Below, one piece after another: positions 43,705-54,551 of a stretch of DNA of 64,000 bases. Position numbers and translations under genes: made by a program. The stretch comes from Hippopus hippopus. Taxonomy: Eukaryota; Mollusca; Bivalvia; Cardiida; Cardiidae. Under the pieces are notes generated by a model that was given only the letters and a program-made list of their open reading frames with translations, ran no database searches and was not told where the DNA came from. Numbering within the stretch: the stretch's first letter is position 1; each line of letters begins with the position of its first letter. The stretch is taken from positions 31,705,627 through 31,769,626 of the forward strand of contig OX328097.1 of assembly GCA_946811185.2 (NCBI GenBank), in the 5' to 3' direction.

Positions 43705-43775
43705 ATCAGTGGAGATCCAAGATTAGACATCATATTTTGTGCAGTCTGATCTAGTACTAGCACTGCACACAAAAG
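43705..43775. repeat. Decayed family B hairpin, 3' UTR
   Basis: AGTGGAGATCCAAGATTAGA ... TGCAGTCTGATCTAGTAC and CACAAAAGCATTTCA; arms only partly pair. Confidence 0.55.
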
Positions 43776-44251
43776 CATTTCAAGCTATCTTGGGTATTAT
43801 TAGGGATAATGTATGTTCAAATATTTGAAATTGAGGTTAACACGACTTTAGTCTTCTGGACTTCAGGCCTCGCAGAACAATAAAATACTTATTAGCCAGT
43901 AACCAGGAAATACTACTTTTTATACCCTTACTGAAGACAGTTTTCGAAAACATGGTTGGAATTGGAGCAATTCCTTGTAAGAAACAATTGCTGTCTTTCT
44001 CCTGATGTTTTCCGTATAATCAGAATTATTGGCTTCTTTTTTTGTGTGTGTCTTTCAATTGGATGTTCTTCATGCCATTTCCAAAATTTTTTATTGGGCT
44101 AAAATGAGTATGTACAGTAATGGGTCACAGGAAAAAAGTTTACAGAATGTACACTTGGTTTCCAAATTAGTATTTCTGAATAAATGTTTTCTGTTGTGCA
44201 TAATTAAAAGGGGAATGTTTTATGTTTTAGAAACAGGTCAGGAATGAATGT

Positions 44252-44477
44252 TTAACTCTTAACCAGACAACAATATTTTAGACTTGTCCAAATCGAAAGC
44301 ATTTGCCTACGGTGTATCAAATATGGCATAAATGTTAGGATTTATCCTTTGCAGGTAGCGAGCAAGCAATGTTGGAAAAGGAGAAAATGCTGGTTTCCAG
44401 CATTTCCTCGTTTTCCAATAATTTTTTCAATTGCCCTCTTTTGGGTTGCTAAAATATCAAGTTGTGTGGTAAAGGGT
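44252..44477 (-). mobile_element. MITE-A copy, probable 3' UTR
   Basis: TTAACTCTTAACCAGACAAC start, GGTAAAGGGTTT end, core centre GCTGGTTTCCAGC. If transcribed, it would put a long hairpin in the spectrin 3' UTR. Confidence 0.88.
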
Positions 44478-44867
44478 TTCTCTTGTATATTTTATAGTGC
44501 TTGTTTGTGAATGGGAGACATGTATATTTTGTATTTGTTGACGTGTTTATATTTGATATGTACAAAAACATGTATATATATGGTATATGTGTTTATCTTT
44601 TCTTATTTCTGTGAAATAACTATTTCATAGTTGAATATTAAGGCTTGTGTATGTCATTATATTAAATGTGTGTATACACTGAAACTAACTTTTGAAAACA
44701 GCAAATAGTGTTACATATATTAGTGTTTTATATATAATAGTGTAGTCTTAGGTAAAAAAAAAACATTAGATTTGGAGTGATCCTTTTTTTTTTTTATCAA
44801 TACATCATAATTTTCCAGAGATATCTTCAACTTAATCATACTGGTACCAGTTTTCATTTGTAACCTA

Positions 44868-45040
44868 GAGGTTATGGATTCGGTCCTGGAAGATGACATT
44901 GGTCAATATTGGGAGTGTACTTTGGCAGTGTAGTAGAGAGTCCTTACTTAGTACTGATTAGAAGTAGTAAAGGCATTATATAAAGAAAGTATCACTACCT
45001 TATAACTGATATATTGAAAATGGTGTCAAACACCCAACGA
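44868..45040 (+). mobile_element. Decayed SINE
   Basis: ACCTAGAGGTTATGGATTCG then GTCCTGGAAGATG resembles the tRNA-head B box; ends ATGGTGTCAAACACCCAACG, the SINE 3' end. Confidence 0.5.
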
Positions 45041-45769
45041 AATTTGTTGATAATGCTAGTGCTACATTAAAACGTTGTTGACATTAATTGGGAAAACTAC
45101 AGAAACATTTTGTGTTGTTATAGAAGTTATCTAGCTGTCAGTATTGTAGATATGTTATCTACTTATAGGTTTTTTTTTTTTCCCCTAAACTTTTTTTTTT
45201 CACATAGGATAGACTGTATTTTAGATTAGTTTTAGCAAAGTGGCCAAATATATCCCATGACACAAATTTAAATTCCATTTAATGTTCCTTGTGTTGCTCG
45301 TACCTTGTCAAACATGCAGCTAGATATTCAACGAGATTCACCTACAATTCTTTCTACATACAAAGACTAGGTATTTGAGTAGCTATAGGATTCCAGGTTC
45401 ACTTTTGATGCAAAAGTTTGTAAAATTTTTATAATATCACAAAAAAACTATGAAAGCTTACCATTACTAAAGAAATATAATGTCACAACAAATTTACAGT
45501 GAGTGATATTTTGGTAAAAATGGGGAAGGCATGTGTTTTTGAAAAGTCCGTGATCTACGCACTTTGCACAATGTATTATGCAGAAGCTTTGTGAATATAA
45601 TTTTCACTTTGATATTCGCTTGCAGTATATAGATGGATGAAAAGTAAAATTGTTTTGCCAGTAAATGATAGAGTTTTCATTTAACATATTTTACAAAAGT
45701 AATGTTGACATGGAATAATAAATTATATTCAGTATTTGACTCTACCATGATGAGAATTGGCCTGCATGG

Positions 45770-45988
45770 TTAACAGTTATACCATTACCATGCCTGTGTG
45801 TTTACGTCTGTAGACCATCAGTAAGGAGATTTTTTAACACATCATGGGCAAAGGAGGAAATGCTGATGATAAGCATTTTCTCCATCTTTCGTGATGTTTT
45901 CTATCCTTTCTAGGATAGATCCTACAATTACAGCCTTATTTGTCATTTGCCAGTGCTTTTAATTTTTTTTCTTTCTGGTAAAGAACTA
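45770..45988 (+). mobile_element. Degenerate MITE-A
   Basis: AACACATCATGGGCAAAGGA, GGAAATGCTGATGATAAGC core, TTTCTATCCTTTCTAGG, end CTGGTAAAGAACTA. Left terminus unclear. Confidence 0.65.
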
Positions 45989-46477
45989 CAAAGTAAACCA
46001 GAATCGGTAAGATCACAACTTTAATTGCTACATGTATTTACTGCTGTTTTACTTATGATTTTTTGGCTGCTGATGTGTTTCTTGTTATGCAATCACATAC
46101 ACAACGAATGAAACTAGCATTATTTTCATGACATTGCTAAGCCTCAAGGACTATGTTGGTAGTTTAGAAAGCTAGTTCTATGGCTGGTAGTTCATATCTA
46201 CTGTGTTATTACATTATGTTAAAGTAAGGGACCATAAAAATTACCTGTATTCAGGAATCATTCCAAATTGCACTCTTAGTCCCATTCTAAATTTAGAATG
46301 TAATGCAATTCCTGATTGGCTAAACCAGATACCGTTTGTTTAGCCATCAGAAACTTTGTTACTTCTGTGTTAAGGAAATTCTTCAGAATTTGACTAAAGA
46401 AAGTTACTAAGAACAGTTGGTCAATTTACAGGCCCTGACCCCTCGATTGTCTTTTTCTATTTTAGCCCATTCTTGAA

Positions 46478-46641
46478 TAAACTGACCTCTTTGAAAGATG
46501 ACAAAATTAGAGACTACTCAAATTGAAATTAACAAATTGTGGTTCTGATGGTGACCAGCATTTTCTCCCTTTCCAACATTGTTTTCAAAAGCCCTCCTCT
46601 CCAGGTTTGTTAAAACCCAGGATTGTTTGGTAAAGAATTAA
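46478..46641 (-). mobile_element. MITE-A with left palindrome arm deleted
   Basis: AACTGACCTCTTTGAAAGAT, GGTGACCAGCATTTTCTCCC, TCAAAAGCCCTCCTCTCCAG, GGTAAAGAATTAA. Further reverse fragments follow at about 46725-46865 and 47160-47317. Confidence 0.75.
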
Positions 46642-46926
46642 TTTTTGCATTCAGTGAACAAGGGACCAATCATATGTCTTGCATGTTACATTTGTTTGAA
46701 CTTTACCCTTGACTGTAGAAAGAATAATATTTTGACTCAAATCATTGAATTTATCTTTGAAATGATAGAACACATTGTTGGAAAAGGAAGGACTCGTTTT
46801 CCAACAATGTTTTCAAGTCTATTTTTCTCTAGAATCTTAACCATTTGGATTGTTTGGTACATGTCAGTCGTTAATTCTTGATTAGAGACTAGTATTTGGA
46901 CTCATACTTATCTAAAGCGTCTCTTT

Positions 46927-47136
46927 TTAACTTTTTACCAAACAATAAAATTTTTGACTGGACCAAATTGAAAGCATTTGCAGACAACAAATGTTGCTAA
47001 ATTAGTGATTTCTATCTTTAATAGGGTGGAAAAGGAGAAAATGCTGGTTACAAACATTTTCTCCTTTTCCCTGAGTATTTTCAAGAGGCTTTTCTTTCAG
47101 GGTCGTTAAAAGTCGAGATTGTGTGGTAAAGAGTTA
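46927..47136 (-). mobile_element. MITE-A copy
   Basis: TTAACTTTTTACCAAACAAT to GGTAAAGAGTTAA; core centre GCTGGTTACAAAC. Both TTAA ends kept. Confidence 0.9.
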
Positions 47137-47745
47137 AGGTATTAATTTTCAGAAGATATTCTACCCTAATACGTCACCTCTGGGATAGATCCATAAAAGG
47201 GTAGAAAAAAAATGCAAACAAAGGAGGAAATTCTAAAATTCTTTTCCTTGTCCCACAAAACCTTCAAAAGCCTTCATCTGTGACATGAAAGCAAGAAATG
47301 ATACTGTGAATGGTTAATCACTGAATCTGTGTTAAATAGATTGACAAAAAAAGACATAGAATGTATTTTGTTGATGACTATAGTTATGTATTGATGGTTG
47401 TTTTTGTGGCAAGTTTTTTTTTTATTTTCTCTGGAAAATTTTTCGGCTCATTCCATATTTTGTTTGAAATAATCACAGTGTGTGTTCTGTTTATTTCTTT
47501 TTTAGATGGCTTTTTTTTATATATATATATATATACACAGAGAAAGAATTATGTTTAGGTATACACTAAATAAAGTGTATATTTTTTGTTTTAAATTTTT
47601 GTTTGATGTAACCTTGTATTATATGTTGTTAATGTAAAGACATATACTTAATGGCATATGACTTTTTTTTTTTTTTTTTATATTCATAATGCATAAAGAC
47701 AAGATGAAGTGTATAGGATAGGAATTCTGTTTACATCGTTCTGTT

Positions 47746-47917
47746 TAACCTTCTATCATCCCTAATTTGAACGACTGTGACCAGCATTTCTCCTTTTCCC
47801 ACGATGTTTTGTAACCTTTCACAAGCAAACCTCATGATTTTTTCAATAGCCACATTTGTTGTCAGCAAATGTTTTCATTTTAGACCATATAAAATTTTGT
47901 CTCCTGGTAAAGAGTTA
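47746..47917 (+). mobile_element. MITE-A, left palindrome arm deleted
   Basis: TTAACCTTCTATCATCCC start, GTGACCAGCATTTCTCC, TTGTTGTCAGCAAATGTTTT, end CTGGTAAAGAGTTA. Confidence 0.78.
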
Positions 47918-48113
47918 TGCTTTTACAAATATCCATTTTTCTTCATACCTAGCAGACAAGGAAAGGCAACTAAACTAGTACTAAGAACCTATGACATTAC
48001 ATTGGTCTGTAATATGTTAGGAAATTCAAGGCTGGCATTATTTATGTAGCATTTTTAAGGTAACAGTAGAGGTTGGTTGTATAACATAAATGTACAAACA
48101 ATGGATCAGCAGT

Positions 48114-48342
48114 TTAACCCATTACCACACAGCAAAATTTTAGACCTATCCAAATTGAAAGCATTTGCAGACGACAATTTTAAAGTGGCTCAAATGGTGC
48201 AATTTTGCTTTGATAGGGTAGAAAACTTTGTGGGAAAAGGAGAAAATGCTGGTTACCAGCATTTTCTCCTTTTCCCACGATGTTTTCAAAAGGCTTCTTC
48301 CTCAGGGGTGTTAAAGGTCGTCATTGTGTGGTAAAGGGTTAA
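48114..48342 (-). mobile_element. MITE-A full copy
   Basis: TTAACCCATTACCACACAGC to GGTAAAGGGTTAA, palindrome nearly perfect, centre GCTGGTTACCAGC. Subfamily 2, similar to 40037-40265. A decayed SINE 3' part (48345-48475, ending GTTAAACACCACTCTAAC) follows. Confidence 0.95.
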
Positions 48343-48851
48343 GGCATTGGCTTTACACTTAAGAGGCCCCACCTAGTCCCAATGACATTCAGACACATAA
48401 TGGGCAAGCTGTCACGGTTATATAACTGAAACATTGTTCTTTAATAATGTTAAACACCACTCTAACATACAAATCAAACGGCCATGTGACTAGTGCTACA
48501 CACTGGTAGATATCATTTAGAGCCAGTATTATTGGTATATCTATACACTAGGTAGATAAAGTATAAGTAAGTGGGAGAAACGGGGAAAAAAAAAAACATT
48601 TACATTTAAAAAAAAAGTTTACACTCTTTAGCCAGCCCCATTCATGTATTAAAGGTAATAGTGCTGATACCTTGTTTTCACGTGAAAATAAAAGTAGAAA
48701 AATTGCCTGGTTGAAAGGAATGACATAGGCAGGTGACAAATAAAGTGAAAAGCACATGATGATATGGTATATAGCAGTTTCACTAATAGTGATAGATTGA
48801 GTGTGTTGATTAAAACATTAACACTGGCAGTCCATATTTAAATTTGATGGC

Positions 48852-48970
48852 CTAACCCTTTACCACACAATCCCAAATTTTGACAACTCTAAGGAAGAAG
48901 CCTGTAAAAACAGTGTTGGAAAAGGAGAAAATGCTGGTAACCAGCATTGTTTTCTAGTCTGACATTTTAA
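48852..48970 (+). mobile_element. MITE-A, 3'-truncated
   Basis: TAACCCTTTACCACACAATC start, full left arm, core GCTGGTAACCAGC, then truncated within the right arm (CATTGTTTTCTAGTC). Confidence 0.82.
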
Positions 48971-49012
48971 GATGAGTACCATACAACTGATGTGTTCCCA
49001 TTCTCTAAACTT

Positions 49013-49186
49013 TTTAACTCATTTTCAAACCACAAATTAAAAGTGACTTGAAATTTGAAAATAGGAAACATTGTGGGAAAAGGAGAAAATGACGGTTACC
49101 AGCATTTTCTCCTTTTCCCGCAATATTTTCAAAAGCTGTCTTCCTCGGGGTTTTTAGAAGTCGGGATGGTGTTGTAAAGTGTTAAG
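49013..49186 (-). mobile_element. MITE-A, internally shortened; last intact copy before the sparse region
   Basis: TTAACTCATTTTCAAACC start, intact core except centre GACGGTTACCAGC, end GTAAAGTGTTAA. Confidence 0.82.
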
Positions 49187-50551
49187 GGTTTATATGAACG
49201 ATCTACTTAGGTCAAATGCATTAAAAACTAGAATGTTTCCTTTTACTGTGGTGTTTTCCTAAGTTGTCTGCTAATAGACACGGGCAAAACAGCGTCTGCA
49301 TGAGGTAAGGAGTTAAATAAAACTGTATACTCTTCTGTCCTTGTATTATACCGTAGAATCTGCTACACGTGAGGACAAGTGGACCATAATAATTATGTAT
49401 ACACATGTATATTTTAACATTCAAACATTCATTTCTTAATAGTAGATACATGTAGATGAATGTATAGTAATAAAGTAATAATATTTGTTGCCTTTGTAAT
49501 ATTGAGGATATTTTATGCAATAAACGTATTTTTTATAACTGATATAGTTGCTTTTTATACACGTGTAGCCTACACTTCCTGGTAAGGTACTGTCGATTGC
49601 TTTTTTTTTTAAATGAAGTATTTTGAGGATACGGCTTTTCTGTACTAGTAGCAGTGTGATACACTTGACAATAGCAAAGAAACTCGTACAAGCAATGATT
49701 GCGATAGATAATATCATGTTGCTCAAGCGTAAATTTGTGTGCAAATACATGTGTACGAGTATGTATATGGGAATTTAAAACCCGACACGGTTCAGTGTAG
49801 TGCTATTGACAATTTCCAAAATGTACAATTATCCGCTAAACTTCAGAAACGGGAAATCTTTTCACCAAACAAGAGTGAGACAACTACACTCGACTAATTC
49901 TGAAGTAAGTTTGAAAAGGACAAAGCCCAACATGTGCCTTGGCAGAACACTGCCCACACCCGCTTTATTGCATACACAATCACACACATAATAAAGTCAT
50001 AAACTTTTGAATTAAATATTTTTCAAGACCCTGAACACATTCTATGCAATAAAACGTTTGACAATCTTCAGATTGATTTATAGACTGACAATCTAGAATG
50101 ACGGACATTCGAGTAGTTATGTAAACGACTTGCAGTATAATACACTTGGTAAAACTTCTAAAGAGACACTTGTGTTTGTCCTGTAAACTTGACCAAGTAA
50201 TAGGTAAATAAAAGCGAATAGTAAAATACATCTGGACGTTAGCCACGGTATGGTAATGAATAGATCCATTCTGCCAATTTGCCAACAAAACGCATCTCTT
50301 TTAAAAAAAAAAAAAGGAAAACACATGGTTTGCGCATGCGTGGTGTCTATCAGTCAAAACGGGCTAAAAAGAAAAGCATAAATTACTGAAATTTTGTCAG
50401 CAATACGAAAAACTTGAAAATTATATTCTGCACTAAAATATGAACCGAGAGGAGCTTGAAGTTCAAAAAACAGTGATTTTTCAATGTTGAGAGAATGAAC
50501 GTTAAATAAGTTCCTTTCAAAAGAACGGGTGGAAAAATTCTTTTCAGACTT

Positions 50552-50612
50552 AGGCTGAGCAGGGATCTTATATACATATGTATATATGTGTATATACGAT
50601 CCCTGGGCTGAG
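50552..50612. repeat. 46-bp near-palindrome flanked by 7-bp direct repeats
   Basis: CAGGGATC at 50560-50567 and GATCCCTG at 50598-50605 enclose an alternating AT stretch (TATATACATATGTATATATG). GGCTGAG occurs at 50553-50559 and 50606-50612. It looks like a miniature insertion or foldback. Confidence 0.65.
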
Positions 50613-51429
50613 GTACGCTTTTACACTGGTCAGTTATTCTCCAAAAAAGTCAAACCAAATGAACTGTCTCTTCTGGAGAGGGTATGCCAGAAATGGTCTA
50701 CGGATAATTCCATCTTAAGTGTCCGTTTAGAAGTTTTGTTGAGTGTATACTATGTCAGTTGGGAGGACTGTGTTTTTGTACGAAATGCATTTGAATGCCT
50801 ACTTGTACTTGATGTAAAGCTAGATGGCTTCAGAAACATAGGGGTCCGTAGTTTTGACTCCTATCACCCATAGACTAAAACAAGGGATTTAACTGTATGC
50901 AGCCCGTTACTCGCCCCCGGTTACAAAAAAACAACGTATCTTTTCTGCCCCATCAGTTATTCTCCTAATTTTTTCTACAGCTGAGAGCCAAAACATTTTT
51001 TCTACCAGAAAAACACAACTGTTTGTGAGTGGCTAATACAGTCTGGCTGATACATTCGCTCGAACTTGTAAACTCGCTCAAAAATCTTCGCCATTGACAC
51101 GGGTTCGTACATTCGATACTGACGTTCGCGCATATAAACCAATGAAATTTCTCGTTCCAAACTTACCGAGGTAAGTATTTGAGTAATGACAGAGATGTCA
51201 TAAAATGTCTTAATTTTCGCTCGACGACGACGACGACCCAAACGACAATAGTGAATGGTTTCTTCGAAAAGAGCTGAGCTAGAGAGAAGGATAGAAACAT
51301 TACTACTAAAAAAGTAATGTGGTTTGAGCTATAGTCTTGAAAATCGGAATTATATGCATGTCTGTGATACATTCTACCAAGTAAGTCATCATATAATTAT
51401 GAATGCGTAAAATCCGTCGTTCCACTGTG

Positions 51430-51567
51430 ACTGAATCATGAGGTTGACTCTGTCCTTTGATATGCAGAAAATTGACCAATTGCAAACAGCTTCGACCTTG
51501 CGCAAGCTGACCGGGGTCGATACTTTATGCAGATGCATTAAACCCCCTTTTTCACAGAGTATGACTC
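51430..51567 (+). repeat. Family C repeat, forward
   Basis: TGAATCATGAGGTTGACTC, ATGCAGAAAATTGACC, GGTCGATACTTTATGCAGAT and GCATTAAACCCCCTTTTTCA, matching 28440-28600. Confidence 0.75.
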
Positions 51568-51738
51568 ATTTAGTTCAACGATGTACCTCACAGACATTTT
51601 TTTCCGGTGAATGTAGACTTGTGTTTAGGTGGCGCCGAAAATACCAGTTTGTCTTGCTGAAAGTATATCAAATGACCTCCAAGCCTGTTGAAAATAAACT
51701 TCAGAAACTGAAGCAACTTGACGGGATTTAAAAAAGTA

Positions 51739-51951
51739 TTAACCCATCGGCTGCTAAGCGCGACTCACTAAACCTATGCGGACAGTGTAGATGAAGATCA
51801 GACTGCACAGAACGTGCAGTCTGATCTTTGATCTACTCTGTCCGATAAGGATATATTGTCTCCCAAAAGATATCTTTGAAATAGCACAATTTGGGTTTTT
51901 ACTATCGGCTGAAAAATACCATTTTCACTTATTTAGCAGGATCAGGGTTAA
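51739..51951. mobile_element. Family B element, most complete copy (TTAA-ended hairpin MITE)
   Basis: TTAACCCATCGGCTGCTAAG start and GGATCAGGGTTAA end, 213 bp. Core inverted repeat 51780-51842: GGACAGTGTAGATGAAGATC arms around ACAGAACGTG. The TIRs are short and imperfect (CCC...GCTAA). Like family A it has TTAA at both ends and a central hairpin, but no sequence in common. Confidence 0.8.
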
Positions 51952-52238
51952 CAGTCTTTTCGAGTTATTTCCGATTCTTACTCTTGAAACGTTATCATTA
52001 CACCGAGGGTCAGTTGCAATGTACTGTATACGTGGATATATACGCGTGTCGAAAACTTTGCGAATTACCCATTGGAGGGCATTTTGCGTACGGAAATGTT
52101 TGCGAATTCAAGACACCCGTTATTTGTTGATATACATGTGGTAAAATATGCGAACAGAAAAGTTTGCGAATTTTTCACATTGGCGAAATTGCAAAAATTT
52201 CCACGTCGCAAAAATTTCCACTTGTACAGTATCCCCTT

Positions 52239-52440
52239 GGCTCTTTACCAGACGACAATTTTTACTCTCTCCGAACTGCAGCACTTTTAGTCGGCAAGTT
52301 ACATAATTGCTCAAATTACTCTAAAGAAAAAAATGTCCGTAATCAGCGTGTTCCTCTTTTTCCACAATGTTTTCTAAACTTAAACAAAAATCGCATGATT
52401 TTAGCGGGATTTAATTTGACGGTCTGCAAATGCTTACGTA
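52239..52440. mobile_element. Decayed, apparently chimeric MITE-A
   Basis: Starts like a reverse copy (CTCTTTACCAGACGACAA), then has a forward-type right part (TCCACAATGTTTTCTAAAC, TTTAATTTGACGGTCTGCAA). Compare the chimera at 22237-22490. Confidence 0.6.
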
Positions 52441-53504
52441 TACATGTTATGGGTGCTTAACAGTACAAATTTCATGACTAGAACATTCAAATAAGCATCC
52501 ACGGCGCAGCCTTGCGGCAAAACATACCTGAAGTATTACTGCATTTAAAGTGCCTCGGCTTGAAATTTAGTGAAAATAAAGTCCGTTTTGCAGAAGGAAA
52601 AAGCCGCCTTTAACTTACTAGTGGCATCAGGTGATAGGCCTATATGAACGGTGGTTTTGATATCAGCTTTGATATTTTTTATCATAATTATTTCTTTCAT
52701 TTAGTTGTGTTTAAATGAAGCCTGTGATCCCAGGCTTTCGCGTGGCAACTTCGCTTTACATATTTTCTTCTCTAAAAGAATGAAAGAAGACTCAACAGCA
52801 CACATCAAAGTACATTGTTAAGGGTAAACAATTTATTGCCCGTATAATAAAGCACCGTAGAAAGTTTCTAGCTAGTTTGAAAGCTGGCTCGACATGAAAC
52901 AATACACTACACACACGATAGTTAACATAGTGCACTTTGTCACGGACTATTTACCGTAATGTGGCTGTATTTCTAATTACACAAGTACCTCTGCATTAAA
53001 ATCCAATTTCGCGTTCCGTGCAGAGGTCGTATATAGTGTGGATGCTTGTGCTTTGTAACAAAGTTGTTAGCAAGTAAACGATCATACGCATTATTGACGC
53101 ATTTCATTTTAAAACTAATTTGCAGCAAAAAGTATGTTTGAAGATGGATCAGTTATATGAACAAGAAATAGTTTGCAAATGAAACCAATGTGACGTTAGG
53201 GTTATGAGAAATTTCTCCTTTTGCCATAATGGTTCCAAAATTTGTCTCATACAAGGCACAGCCATCGTAAGGAGGTACATTCACTCATAATCAGTCGGTG
53301 CCATTCGACATTACATTTCAACGCTACGCTGGGCGCAAGTTTAAAGAGTTGTGCGCTTGACAGTAAATAACCCTAGACGGTTATTTGCCCCTGCAACCCA
53401 CAGGGATCCGTGACATTGTTCAAACTTTCCATATAAATGTACAGATTTGAGCTATGCTTCGAATCCATGTGTTGCAAGCAAATTGAAAATACAATACACT
53501 CAGC

Positions 53505-53672
53505 CAGTATTTAAAACCCAAATATTGCGTTTTCAAAGTTCTTTTCTTACGAAAATATCTCTGTATCGGACAGTGAAGATCAAAGATCAGACTGCACGTT
53601 CTGTGCAGTCTGATCTTGATCTACACTGTCCGCAAAAGCTTATCAAGTCAAGCTTAGGAGCGTAAGGGTAAA
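53505..53672. mobile_element. Family B element
   Basis: GGACAGTGAAGATCAAAGAT ... TGATCTTGATCTACACTGTCC core at about 53569-53631, near-perfect arms around GCACGTTCTGTGC, with flanks TTTAAAACCCAAAT and AGGAGCGTAAGGGTAA resembling 51739-51951 reversed. Confidence 0.78.
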
Positions 53673-53919
53673 AGTAGCTATGTCAGGAGTTAACGAATTC
53701 GTTATAAACAACTTTTAATACCATCATTTGCCCAGTGTAAGGTTACTACATAAAAGTTGAACGCTTTATTAGACATTCAATACTGTCCGCGGAGTGTGGA
53801 AGAAGAAAGGGATATACGTGTCCAAAGGTAATAATTTGTTATCTATTTTTATTTTTACACATTCTTTTATTCTGTTCTTTACCAGCCGACATTTTTACAC
53901 TTGGACTGCTTTTTTAAGA

Positions 53920-54202
53920 GACAACAAACTTTTAGACTTGTCCAAAATCAAAGGCATTTTGCAGACGACAATTTAAATGCATCTCAAATGATGGGATTTC
54001 TCCCTGACAGAGAAGAGGAACTGTCTCAGCATTTACTGCTTTTCACACATTGTTTTAAATCGCAATTCATTTAAAGGTAAGAAAGCATTGTGGGAAAAGA
54101 AGAAATGTACATTACCAGCATTTTTTCCATTTCCCACAATGTTTTTAAGTTTTTTTTTTTTTGTCTCGGGTTGTTAAAACTGGATTGTGTGGTCAAATGT
54201 TA
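53920..54202 (-). mobile_element. Composite MITE-A, sharing a TTAA with the next copy
   Basis: AACTTTTAGACTTGTCC and GCAGACGACAATTTAAATGC, then partly duplicated core tracts (GCATTGTGGGAAAAGAAG, ACATTACCAGCATTTTTTCC), ending TGTGTGGTCAAATGTTAA, where 54200 begins. Confidence 0.7.
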
Positions 54203-54428
54203 ACTCTTTACCAAACGACAAAATTTTAGACTGGTCCAAATTGAAAGCACTTGCAGACGACAAAATAAACGTAACTCAAAAATAGAAATTTGTTTCCAGC
54301 AGGGTAGAAAACATTGTAGGAAAAGGAGAAAATGCTGGTTACCAGCATTTTCTCCTTTACCCACAATGTTTTCAAAAGGCTTCTATTTCAGGGTCGTAAA
54401 AACCAGGGATTGTTTGGTGAAGGGTTAA
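54200..54428 (-). mobile_element. MITE-A full copy, young subfamily
   Basis: TTAACTCTTTACCAAACGAC to GAAGGGTTAA. Shares the diagnostic ACGTAACTCAAAAAT and GTTTCCAGCAGGGTAG tracts with 34498-34725. The only full copy beyond 49.2 kb. Confidence 0.95.
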
Positions 54429-54469
54429 GTATTTCCACTGCAATTTTAAATCATTTTCGTAATATTGTA

Positions 54470-54550
54470 GTTAAACGTACAATGTAGATCCAAGATTAGA
54501 ATGCACGCTCTGTGCAGTTTTATCTGGATCTACGCTCTCTTCAAATGCTC
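54470..54550. repeat. Decayed family B hairpin
   Basis: CAATGTAGATCCAAGATTAG ... GCAGTTTTATCTGGATCTAC; arms partly pair. It ends at the TTAA that starts the next element. Confidence 0.6.
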
Positions 54551-54551
54551 T

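Larger units (their letters stand above)
43599..47580 (+). other. Probable 3' UTR / downstream flank of spectrin
   Basis: No convincing coding frame follows the stop. Candidate AATAAA polyadenylation hexamers lie at 43879-43884, 45717-45722 and 47569-47574; which one is used cannot be told. The stretch holds a MITE-A copy (44252-44477), SINE remains (44868-45040) and MITE fragments, so a long transcript would contain several hairpins. Confidence 0.45.
49190..51735. other. No gene supported; intergenic
   Basis: Open frames here are short, unspliced and unlike known families. Points of note are an NRF-1-like TGCGCATGCGTG at about 50333, a strong donor-like GAAGTAAGT at 49902, a 46-bp palindrome at 50560-50605, and a family C copy at 51430-51567. 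Confidence 0.4.

Noticed and set aside
50586..50873. 95-residue open frame downstream of the AT palindrome
   Set aside because: Longest frame of its region but no family resemblance, no exon partners and no conserved motif; chance frame most likely.
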